Positions 51,734-59,593 of a DNA stretch of 64,000 nucleotides are shown here, in pieces. The notes under the pieces are model-generated. The model was given only the letters and a program-made list of their open reading frames with translations. It was not told the origin of the DNA and searched no databases. Position numbers and translations under genes: made by a program. Origin of the DNA: Halapricum hydrolyticum (GTDB lineage: Archaea > Halobacteriota > Halobacteria > Halobacteriales > Haloarculaceae); contig NZ_JAOPKC010000011.1 of the NCBI RefSeq assembly GCF_025517535.1, forward strand, positions 26,102-90,101. Reading direction: 5' to 3'. Numbering within the stretch: the first letter of the stretch is position 1; each line of letters starts with the position of its first letter.

Positions 51734-52915
51734 TCACTCCATACCGGCTTCCACGCTGTCGGAGCTCTGGAAGCCGGGTAACGATTCGACGACCTCGTCG
51801 TCCGGCCGGGAGCGGTTCCGGAGCGCCTCGCCCGTCTGCCCGTCGAAAACGTGGATCCGATCCTGCGGGAACCGGATCGTCAGCGTCCGTCCCGTCTCGA
51901 TCACGAGGTCGCCCTCGAGCGTCGCGGTGTACTGCCGGTCGCCGATTTCGAGGTAGACATAGGTCACCTCCCCGAGCGGCTCGGTGACTTCGACCGTCGT
52001 CGTCACGGCATTGGGCTCGTCGGCGGTCGCCAGTTCGATGTCTTCCGGCCGGATGCCGAGAGTGAACCGCTCGCCGTGGCCCTCGATGTCCGCGTAGACG
52101 TCCTCCTCGAGGTCGTATCTGAAGCCCTCGTGGACGAGCGCGGGACGGTCACCCGTCGTGTCCAGTTCGACGTCAAAGAAGTTCATGCTCGGCGAGCCGA
52201 TGAAGCCGGCGACGAACTCGTTCTCGGGCTCGTGATAGCATTCCAGCGGCGTCCCGAACTGCTGGAGTTCGCCGTCGTTGAGCACGGCGATCCGATCGCT
52301 CATCGTCATCGCCTCGGTCTGGTCGTGGGTCACGTACAGCGTCGTCACCCCCAGGTCCTGCTGGAGCGCCTGGAGTTCGGTACGCATCTGGGTGCGCAGT
52401 TTCGCGTCGAGGTTCGAGAGCGGTTCGTCCATCAGGAACACCTCGGGTTCGCGGACGATCGCCCGTCCCAGCGCGACTCGCTGCTGTTGGCCGCCGGAGA
52501 GTTCGTCCGGCTTCTTGTCGAGCAGCTCCGAGATCCCCAGCATCTCCGCCGTCTCTTCGACCCGTGACCTGATCTCGTCTTTCGGGAGATCAGTCGCCAT
52601 CTTCAGTCCGAACTCCATGTTCTCCCGGGAGGACATGTGTGGGTACAGCGCGTAGCTCTGGAACACCATCGCCATGTCCCGCTCTTTCGGCTTTTGATCG
52701 GTCACGGCCGTCCCGTCGAGGACGATGTCGCCGTCCGTCGGCGACTCCAGTCCCGCGACGCAGCGCAACGTCGTCGACTTCCCGCAACCTGAGGGGCCGA
52801 CGAGAACGATCAACTCCCCGTCCTCGATCTCGATGTCGAGGTCATCGACGGCCACGATATCACCGCCGTCATCGTGGAATACCTTGGTGAGGTCTCTGAT
52901 CTCGAGTTCTCCCAT
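51734..52915 (-). CDS. Sugar ABC transporter ATP-binding protein, MalK/UgpC type
   Basis: A 393-residue CUT1 ATPase. Walker A GPSGCGKST at residues 37-45, signature LSGGQQQRVALG, Walker B VFLMDEPLSNLDAKLR, switch His in VTHDQTEAM. The C-terminal part (about 240-380) is the MalK regulatory OB-like domain (GIRPEDIELATA...VEVTEPLGEVTYVYLEIGD). It is the first gene of the importer operon and is divergent from the GH27 gene; the shared 107-base region carries both promoters. Confidence 0.94.
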   Translation of the reverse strand: MGELEIRDLTKVFHDDGGDIVAVDDLDIEIEDGELIVLVGPSGCGKSTTLRCVAGLESPTDGDIVLDGTAVTDQKPKERDMAMVFQSYALYPHMSSRENMEFGLKMATDLPKDEIRSRVEETAEMLGISELLDKKPDELSGGQQQRVALGRAIVREPEVFLMDEPLSNLDAKLRTQMRTELQALQQDLGVTTLYVTHDQTEAMTMSDRIAVLNDGELQQFGTPLECYHEPENEFVAGFIGSPSMNFFDVELDTTGDRPALVHEGFRYDLEEDVYADIEGHGERFTLGIRPEDIELATADEPNAVTTTVEVTEPLGEVTYVYLEIGDRQYTATLEGDLVIETGRTLTIRFPQDRIHVFDGQTGEALRNRSRPDDEVVESLPGFQSSDSVEAGME

Positions 52916-53022
52916 GCATGGGTACTCTTGATACGCCCACTTATATCTTTATTATACTGAGTCTACATTGCCCATCGTATCTGGTAGATAGATATTTATG
53001 TATCGATCGTACAGATAATCGC
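52916..53022. promoter_or_regulatory. Divergent promoter of the importer operon and GH27
   Basis: Contains TATA-like tracts for each side: ATATCTTTATTATACTGAG (52946-52964, read on the minus strand as CAGTATAATAAAG) for malK and GATATTTATG (52991-53000) for GH27, 23-32 bases from the starts. A small palindrome (GTATCGATCGTAC) is near 53000-53012. No GTTCA-N7-TGAAC site is present. Confidence 0.5.
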
Positions 53023-54204
53023 ATGTTCGCGACAGGCGACACTGAACTAGCCGCGACGCCGCCGATGGGCTGGAACTCCTGGAACGTGTTCAGCTGTGAC
53101 GTGACCGAGGAGGATATCCGCACCGCGGCGGACCAACTCGTCGAGACCGGACTCCGGGACGCCGGCTACGAGTATCTCGTGGTCGACGACTGCTGGATGG
53201 CCGACGAGGTAGACGACGAGGGTCGACTCCAGCCGCACGCGGAGGACTTCCCGAGCGGTATCGAGTCGCTGGCCGAATACGTCCACGGGAAGGGGCTCAA
53301 GTTCGGCATCTACTCGTCTGCAGGCACCCGAACCTGCCAGGGGCTCCCGGCGAGTCTCGGACGCGAGCGCCTGCACGCCCGGCAGTTCGCCGACTGGGGC
53401 GTCGACTACCTGAAGTACGACAACTGCGGCGACCACGAGAGCAACGACGCGATCGCGCGCTACAGTGCGATGGGGAACGCGCTCGCAGAAGTCGATCGCG
53501 ACATCGTCTACAGCATCTGCGAGTGGGGGCGGAACGAACCGTGGCGCTGGGGCCGCAACGCCGGCGGCCACCTCTGGCGGGCGACCCACGACATCGTCGC
53601 GAAGTGGACGACCGACGAGCAAGAGTTCGGCCTCGGGATCGTCGACATCATCGATCAGATGGACGAGCGCGAGATGGCTCCCCACCACGGTCCCGGCGGA
53701 TGGAACGACCCCGATATGCTCCAGATAGGGAACGGCCCGGATTCGGGCCAGTCGCAGCTCGAAGACGTAGAGATCGACCGCGCGCTGACGCCCGCCGAGG
53801 AGCGAACGCACTTCAGCTTCTGGTGTCTGTTCGGCGCGCCGCTGATGGCCGGCAACGACCTCGCGGCGATGGACGACTGGACGCGCGAACTGCTGACTAA
53901 CGAGGACGCCATCGCGATCGACCAGGACCCGCTGGGGATCCAGGGGACTCGCGACGGCGTACTCGGGGAGACGGAGGTCTGGAGCAAGCGACTGGCCGGC
54001 GAGGAGTGTGCGGTAATCCTGTTCAACCGCGGCGAGTCGACCACAGACATCGAGACGACTGTCGAGACGGTCGATATGCCGGTCGACGCGGCGGCCTACA
54101 CCGTGCGAGACGTCTGGAACGACGAGATCCGGGAGACTGACGGGCAGTTGCACGCGACGGTTGACCCGCACGACGTCGCGATGTTCCGAGTTATTCCCGA
54201 ATAA
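53023..54204 (+). CDS. GH27 alpha-galactosidase
   Basis: A 393-residue retaining glycosidase. It starts near the family opening TPPMGWNSWN; the nucleophile Asp133 is in YLKYDNC and the acid/base Asp190 in WRATHDIVAKW, by comparison with human GLA and plant enzymes. GGWNDPDMLQIGN and AIAIDQDPLGIQGT are also family hallmarks. No signal peptide, so it acts in the cytoplasm on imported melibiose- or raffinose-type sugars. It is divergent from the importer and followed by a GH4 gene in the same direction. Confidence 0.95.
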   Translation: MFATGDTELAATPPMGWNSWNVFSCDVTEEDIRTAADQLVETGLRDAGYEYLVVDDCWMADEVDDEGRLQPHAEDFPSGIESLAEYVHGKGLKFGIYSSAGTRTCQGLPASLGRERLHARQFADWGVDYLKYDNCGDHESNDAIARYSAMGNALAEVDRDIVYSICEWGRNEPWRWGRNAGGHLWRATHDIVAKWTTDEQEFGLGIVDIIDQMDEREMAPHHGPGGWNDPDMLQIGNGPDSGQSQLEDVEIDRALTPAEERTHFSFWCLFGAPLMAGNDLAAMDDWTRELLTNEDAIAIDQDPLGIQGTRDGVLGETEVWSKRLAGEECAVILFNRGESTTDIETTVETVDMPVDAAAYTVRDVWNDEIRETDGQLHATVDPHDVAMFRVIPE

Positions 54205-54276
54205 CTGCAGTACCTGTACTCCGAGATCGGTGAAAATTAGACAAGATTTATTATCCTCCAATAGCGAGTGCTTCGC

Positions 54277-55629
54277 ATGCCGACGATCACGTTTATCGGA
54301 GCCGGCAGTATGGTGTTCGCCACGAACCTGATCGGGGACATTCTCTCCTATGAGGCACTGTCCGACAGCGAGATCAGGCTGATGGACATCGACGAACACC
54401 GGCTCGAACAGACTCACGCGGTCGCGGACGCGATGATCGACAACGAGGGGCTCGACGCTACCGTCGAGGCGACGACCGACCGGCGGGCGGCGCTTGAAGG
54501 TGCCGATTACGTCCTCAACATGATCAACGTCGGCGGGACGGAGCCGTTCGAGAACGAGATCCGCATCCCCGAAAAGTACGGGATCGAGCAAGCCATCGGC
54601 GACACGACGGGCCCGGGCGGCGTGTTCCGTGGGTTACGGACGATTCCGACGATGCTCGATATCGCCCGCGACATGGAAGACGTCTGTCCCGACGCCTTGC
54701 TTTTGAACTACACGAACCCGATGGCGATCGTCTGCAAGGCCGTCTACGAGGCGACCGACATCGAAGTCGTCGGGCTGTGCCACTCGGTCCCACATACGGC
54801 CGAAGCGATCGCCGAGTACGTCGACGTGCCCGAGGACGAACTCGACTACTGGGTCGCGGGCATCAACCACATGGCGTTTTTCCTCGAAGCGAAACACGAC
54901 GGCGAGTCCATCTATCCGGACCTCCGAGAAGCCTATCACGACGAGGAGACCTACCGCAAGGACACGGTTCGCTTCGAGATGCTGCGTCACTTCGGGCTGT
55001 TCCCGACGGAGTCCAGCCACCACATGAGCGAGTACGTCCCGTACTTCCGCACCGACGAGGACGCCATCGAGGAGCTGACCGGCACCAATTACGCCGAGCG
55101 GATGCCGACGGCGACGTACCTCAAGGGCTGGACGGAGCGGTCCGAGGAACGGGACAGTCCAGAGCTCGACGTGGACCTCGAGGAGGTCGGCGTCGAACGC
55201 TCCGAGGAGTACGCGGCGCGACTGATCCATTCACTGGAGACCGACACGCCGCGGCGGTTCAATCTCAACGTGCCCAACCACGAGGATTCGATCGCGAATC
55301 TGCCGAACGACGCGTGCGTCGAGGTTCCGGTATTCGCCGACGGGGCCGGGATCCACCCGTGCTCGGTCGGCGAGCTACCGCCCGAGATCGCGACGCTCGA
55401 CCAGCAACATACGGCCGTCTACGAACTCGCCGTCGAGGGTGCTCTCGAGGGCGACCGCTCGAAGGTCCACAGAGCGGTCAAGCTCGATCCCCTCTCGTCG
55501 GCGGCCTGCACGCTCGAGGAGCTTCACGAGATGACCGAGGAGTTGATCGAGGCCAACGAGGCGTATCTCCCGCCGCTTGAGTTCCCCGGAGACGAACGGG
55601 CGGCGATCCCGACTGCCGCCGACGACTGA
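54277..55629 (+). CDS. GH4 alpha-galactosidase (MelA-like)
   Basis: A 450-residue NAD- and Mn-dependent glycosidase unrelated to GH27. NAD motif TFIGAGSMVFATNLIGD (residues 4-20), INVGGTEPFENEIRIPEKYGIEQAIGDTTGPGG typical of MelA, metal-site Cys in GLCHSVPHT and His in GINHMAFFL. The ATG at 54277 lies close behind a TATA box. Uses redox-assisted elimination and can act on alpha-galactosides or galacturonides; MelA is the best match. The pair with GH27 may broaden the substrate range. Confidence 0.92.
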   Translation: MPTITFIGAGSMVFATNLIGDILSYEALSDSEIRLMDIDEHRLEQTHAVADAMIDNEGLDATVEATTDRRAALEGADYVLNMINVGGTEPFENEIRIPEKYGIEQAIGDTTGPGGVFRGLRTIPTMLDIARDMEDVCPDALLLNYTNPMAIVCKAVYEATDIEVVGLCHSVPHTAEAIAEYVDVPEDELDYWVAGINHMAFFLEAKHDGESIYPDLREAYHDEETYRKDTVRFEMLRHFGLFPTESSHHMSEYVPYFRTDEDAIEELTGTNYAERMPTATYLKGWTERSEERDSPELDVDLEEVGVERSEEYAARLIHSLETDTPRRFNLNVPNHEDSIANLPNDACVEVPVFADGAGIHPCSVGELPPEIATLDQQHTAVYELAVEGALEGDRSKVHRAVKLDPLSSAACTLEELHEMTEELIEANEAYLPPLEFPGDERAAIPTAADD

Positions 55630-55677
55630 TCGAGGACCGACGGACAGATGCCACTATCCGGTACGTGTCCACCCGTA

Positions 55678-55694
55678 GTTCGTATTATATGAAC
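55678..55694. promoter_or_regulatory. Operator-like palindrome 1 before the second IclR gene
   Basis: GTTCGTATTATATGAAC, with arms GTTCGTA and TATGAAC, one mismatch from perfect. Site distal to the IclR start and 48 bases after the GH4 gene. Confidence 0.7.
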
Positions 55695-55782
55695 AGGATT
55701 CGAGTGATGGTCGCTGTTGAGTGTTCGGGCCCCAGCGAGGATCCCGTTCGTCGATCACGGCGTGCGAATAGTTGATACGTCT

Positions 55783-55799
55783 GTTCATACGATATGAAC
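55783..55799. promoter_or_regulatory. Operator-like palindrome 2 before the second IclR gene
   Basis: GTTCATACGATATGAAC, a perfect palindrome with arms GTTCATA and TATGAAC, 31 bases before the IclR ATG at 55831. It overlaps the promoter, so IclR probably represses itself. The same pattern class is in the galE/galT intergenic region. Confidence 0.75.
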
Positions 55800-55830
55800 A
55801 GTTATGTTCCCGGGGCCACACAGACGAGAC

Positions 55831-56616
55831 ATGGACACCTCGAGCATCCCGGAGGCGTCGACGTTCGACCGACAGACGGCAAAGACGACCGTGACGACGT
55901 TTCGGATCGTCGAGGCACTCAAGCGACAGTCGCGAGCGCGCGTGAGCGAACTCGCTGACGAGCTCGACCTGGCGAAAGGAACAGTTCACAAGCACCTTTC
56001 GACGCTCCGGAAAGTCAACTATGTCGTCCAGGAAGGCAAACAGTACCGACTGAGCCTCCGTTTCATGGGACTCGGAGCGACTGTCCGGTCGAATCTGGAC
56101 ATATACCAGGTAGCGTATCGCTCTGTCGAGAAACTCGCGGAGGCGACGGGAGAAGTCGCGAGCATCATGATCCCCGAGAACGGATACGGCGTGTACGTCC
56201 TCAGAGTGAGTGCGGAAGGGCGTCCGGACATCGACATCCGGGAAGGTGAAAGCGTCCCGCTGACGGCGACCGCTGGCGGCAAAGCGATCCTCGCGAACAT
56301 GTCCGCGGAAGAACGCGAGCAGGTCATCAGCCGGCACGGACTGCCCGAGTTAACGGAGAACACGATCACCGACCCGGAAGAACTCCGCGACGAACTCCGG
56401 CGCGTTCGCAACAGGCGCCGGGCGATCGACCGAGGCGAATATCACCCCGGTCAGCGGTGTGTCGCCGCTTCGATCACCGATCTCGAGGGCAATCCCCTGG
56501 GTGCCGTCATCGTCTCGGGCCCGTCAGACCGGATGAACGAGAAGCTCGCCGACGCCGACTTCGCCAGTCTCGTCGGCAGTACAGCCGACTCGGTTCAGAG
56601 CCGCCTCTACCGGTAG
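55831..56616 (+). CDS. IclR-family transcription regulator of galactoside use
   Basis: A 261-residue regulator. Winged helix at about residues 15-80 (TTFRIVEALKRQSRARVSELADELDLAKGTVHKHLSTLRKVNYVVQEG), effector domain from 95 (VAYRSVEKLAEATGEVASIMIPENG, LTATAGGKAILANMSAEE, AIDRGEYHPGQRCVAASI, GAVIVSG). The ATG at 55831 leaves 31 bases after a palindromic site. It is 42 percent or so alike by eye with the IclR at 36975 in the effector domain, so they may sense related ligands; this is an estimate. Targets likely include its own gene and the gal genes. Confidence 0.92.
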   Translation: MDTSSIPEASTFDRQTAKTTVTTFRIVEALKRQSRARVSELADELDLAKGTVHKHLSTLRKVNYVVQEGKQYRLSLRFMGLGATVRSNLDIYQVAYRSVEKLAEATGEVASIMIPENGYGVYVLRVSAEGRPDIDIREGESVPLTATAGGKAILANMSAEEREQVISRHGLPELTENTITDPEELRDELRRVRNRRRAIDRGEYHPGQRCVAASITDLEGNPLGAVIVSGPSDRMNEKLADADFASLVGSTADSVQSRLYR

Positions 56617-56698
56617 TGTCGGGTCGAGAACGCAATTCGGCCACGGGTGGAGAGCGATCGAGGGCTACATACAAGGCCGTCCGCGTACACGTGCAGGT

Positions 56699-58036
56699 AT
56701 GAACGAAGACGGTACCCCGCCGAACGTCGTCGTGGTCCTGACGGACCAGCAACGGTGGGATACACTCGGGGCCTACGAGAACCCGATGGAGCTGACGCCG
56801 ACACTCGACGACCTCGCACGGGAGGGGACGCTCGTCGAGCAGGCGATCTCCCCGCAGCCGCTGTGTGGCCCCTTCCGGGCGGCTCTACAGACGGGCAAGT
56901 ACCCCACTGAAACGGGCGTCTGGCAGAGTGCGATCCCGCTCGCGGAGGATGAACGGACCCTCGCACACCGGTTCTCGGACGCCGGCTACGACGTCGGGTA
57001 CGTCGGGAACTGGCATCTGGCAAGTACGTTCGACGATCCCGTGCCCCCAGCCCAGCGCGGCGGATACGACGACTTCTGGATCGCGGCAGACGTACCCGAG
57101 TTCACCACCCAGCCGTACGAGGGACGGCTGTTCGACGCCGACGGGAACCCAGTGACGTTCGACGACTATCGCGTCGACGCGTTCACCGACTTCGCGATCG
57201 AGGGGATCGAGACGCTGACCGAGCCGTTCTTTCTCGTGGTCGGATACGTTGAACCGCACGATCAGAACGACCGGTGGACGTTCGTCGCCCCCGACGGATA
57301 CGCCGATCGCCACGCGAAGCGTCCGTACGTTCCCGACGACCTCGTGGATCGCCCCGGAGAGTGGCACCAGGAACTGCCGGATTACTACGGCATCGTCGAG
57401 CGAATCGACGAGCAGGTCGGGGAGCTTCTGGACGCGCTCTCCGAGCGGGGCGTCCGGGACCGGACGCTGCTGGCGTACACGTCGGACCACGGCTGTCACT
57501 TCCGGACGCGGCCCGGCGAACACAAGCGGACGCCACACGAATCCGCGGTTCGAGTCCCGCTCGTCCTCTCGGGTCACGGATTCTCCAGCGGCCGGAACGT
57601 CCAGAGCGTCCGCAGCCTGCTCGATCTCCCACCGACGCTGCTCGACGCTGCCGGAATAGCGGTTCCCGATTCGATGCGCGGCGAGAGCCTCCTCCCGGTC
57701 GTGCGCGGCGACGTCTCCGACGACGGCGGCGAGGCGTTCGTCCAGGTCAGCGAGTCCCAGGTCGGCCGCGCGCTCCGGACCGATCGCTGGAAGTACGCCG
57801 TCGCAGCACCCACGATGACCGGCTGGCGCGGCGGAAACGCCGAGCAATCGAGCGACGTCTACGTCGAACGCTATCTCTACGACCTCTGGACGGACCCGGG
57901 CGAGACGATCAATCTCGCCGGTCGGCCGGAGTTCCGAGACGTCGCCGACGATCTCCGGGAACGACTCCGATCGCATATCGCCGAAGCCGAGGGGGAACAG
58001 CCGACGATCAAGCAGTTCGACCGCGGCTTTCCGTGA
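56699..58036 (+). CDS. Type I sulfatase
   Basis: A 445-residue sulfatase (alkaline phosphatase fold). N-terminal VVVLTDQQRWDTLGAY has metal-binding Asp and Gln residues; the signature CGPFRAALQTGKYP (Cys56, Pro58, Arg60) fits C-x-P-x-R-x4-TG-x2-P, so Cys56 would be oxidised to formylglycine. The second metal site is TSDHGCHF. No signal peptide: cytoplasmic. It lies downstream of the alpha-galactosidases, so sulfated galactosides from algal galactans are possible substrates. No formylglycine-generating enzyme gene is in the window. Confidence 0.92.
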   Translation: MNEDGTPPNVVVVLTDQQRWDTLGAYENPMELTPTLDDLAREGTLVEQAISPQPLCGPFRAALQTGKYPTETGVWQSAIPLAEDERTLAHRFSDAGYDVGYVGNWHLASTFDDPVPPAQRGGYDDFWIAADVPEFTTQPYEGRLFDADGNPVTFDDYRVDAFTDFAIEGIETLTEPFFLVVGYVEPHDQNDRWTFVAPDGYADRHAKRPYVPDDLVDRPGEWHQELPDYYGIVERIDEQVGELLDALSERGVRDRTLLAYTSDHGCHFRTRPGEHKRTPHESAVRVPLVLSGHGFSSGRNVQSVRSLLDLPPTLLDAAGIAVPDSMRGESLLPVVRGDVSDDGGEAFVQVSESQVGRALRTDRWKYAVAAPTMTGWRGGNAEQSSDVYVERYLYDLWTDPGETINLAGRPEFRDVADDLRERLRSHIAEAEGEQPTIKQFDRGFP

Positions 58037-58427
58037 CCGCGGCTGTTGCACCTCCTACTGTCCCGAATTCATTACATGCATATGAGTGTAATTGAAGATC
58101 TGAGCTATTAGTCGGAGCGCGCGATTGCACCACAAAAGATGGACTCTAAACAGGTCGCCAGAGATTGACTGCTCGCACCCGGCGCACGGAGTTGGCTAGT
58201 TATACTATAAAAACCCATTGGCGTTTTGTACATCGTTCAGTCGCGGTAAGATTCGTCTCCTCGTCTAGACCGTTGTGCTGGAAAGATAAAAAGTTGTAGA
58301 AAGCGATCTTCAAGATCATAAAGCGCCGGGCAGCGACAGTAGAAGTGGCCCACCTGCGACCAGCAGATGCGTCGAGAGCGTCGTTCCCGGGCAATTATTA
58401 TCTCCGGCGGACGTACTTCGTTTCACG
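58037..58427. other. Intergenic region between sulfatase and trmB
   Basis: About 390 bases. It contains a strong TATA-like stretch (AGTTATACTATAAAAACCC, 58198-58216) whose gene is not apparent, AT-rich tracts near 58285-58320, and the trmB TATA box (CAATTATTAT, 58391-58400) 28-36 bases before trmB. A minus-strand frame at 58200-58394 lacks family features. A lost gene or a small RNA from the strong TATA cannot be excluded. Confidence 0.5.
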
Positions 58428-59471
58428 ATGGACCGAACCGACTCGGAGATCCGCGAGGAACTGCAGCTAATCGGCCTGTCCGACAAAGAGATCGACACCT
58501 ATCTGTCGTTGCTTTCCCACGGCGAATCGACGACCGGCACGATCGCCGAACACGCGGATGTCACTCAGCGCGCGGTCTACAATATCGCGGAACGGTTGGA
58601 AGAGCGTGGCCTGGTCGAAGTGAAAGATTACGCTTCGCCGACAGTGATAACGCCGATACCACCCGGAGAGGCCATAGGCGAGCTGTCCGACCGCATCGAC
58701 GCAATAATCCCTCAGCTAGAGTCGCAGTTTACCGGGACGGCGTCGCAGACACCAACGGTACAAATGGTAGAGACCCGAGAGACTGCTATCAGACACTTCA
58801 AGAAGGCTATCCGTGATGCCGAATGTTCCGCGCTCGTCTCACTGCCCAGCCAGCTACTCGAAGAACTCGAGCCAGAGCTACGCAACGCATCCGAGCGCGG
58901 CGTGCTGATATTGCTCTTGCTCGGTAACGGCGATCCACAGAGGCCGACGGAATTCAGCGAGGTGGCCGATATCGTCCGTATCTGGGACGAACAAGTCCCC
59001 TTTCTCTATGCCACCGACGATCACTCGGCGATGGTCGGGCCCGCAGAGCTGTTGTCTAGCCCCCATTCCGAAGAACATACTGTCACGGTCACAGAGACAC
59101 ACCTGGCAGGGGCGATCTCCGGTATGTTCCTGAGTGCGTACTGGCCGGCCGGCAGAGAGGTGTACGTCACTGAACCCGCTCCCCTGCCCGCTTCGTACGA
59201 CTGTTTCCGCCAGGCAGTGCTTCAGGCACGACGCCACCTCCAAAACGGATCAGCCCTCGAGGCGACTGTGGTAACGGTGGACAACGGTACCTACGAGGGT
59301 AAAGTCACTGCGGTGCATCAGGGATTGACTACTCCACGTACGAACGATTATCCGCTCGAAACTAGTATTCTGGTCGAAACCGACAGCGGCCTGTTGAGTT
59401 TCGGCGGAAGCGGTGCCTTCATCGAAGACTATCAAGCAAAGTCGGTCATTCTTCGCCCAGCGACGACGTGA
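58428..59471 (+). CDS. trmB: TrmB-family sugar-sensing transcription regulator
   Basis: A 347-residue regulator. The TrmB winged helix is at residues 5-75 (IREELQLIGLSDKEIDTYLSLLSHGESTTGTIAEHADVTQRAVYNIAERLEERGLVEV), followed by a coiled segment and the sugar-binding domain (about 100-345, with ESQFTG, VVTVDNGTYEGKVTAV). In haloarchaea and thermophiles TrmB senses glucose or maltose-type ligands and controls transport and glycolytic genes. It sits directly upstream of a sugar-binding lipoprotein and near GH13, so it probably regulates them. Confidence 0.92.
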   Translation: MDRTDSEIREELQLIGLSDKEIDTYLSLLSHGESTTGTIAEHADVTQRAVYNIAERLEERGLVEVKDYASPTVITPIPPGEAIGELSDRIDAIIPQLESQFTGTASQTPTVQMVETRETAIRHFKKAIRDAECSALVSLPSQLLEELEPELRNASERGVLILLLLGNGDPQRPTEFSEVADIVRIWDEQVPFLYATDDHSAMVGPAELLSSPHSEEHTVTVTETHLAGAISGMFLSAYWPAGREVYVTEPAPLPASYDCFRQAVLQARRHLQNGSALEATVVTVDNGTYEGKVTAVHQGLTTPRTNDYPLETSILVETDSGLLSFGGSGAFIEDYQAKSVILRPATT

Positions 59472-59593
59472 GAGGCCATCGAGGTCGTCACGACGATCGA
59501 CGTGTGCCTTCTGACATAATATGACCGCTTGAGATATGAATTATAACCAAAGATATATATGTCTATTCTCTCAATCCGTAGTTGTTAGTTCCA

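Noticed and set aside
58200..58394. 64-residue minus-strand ORF, considered as a transposase remnant
   Set aside because: I found no match to the IS families I know and no inverted-repeat ends.
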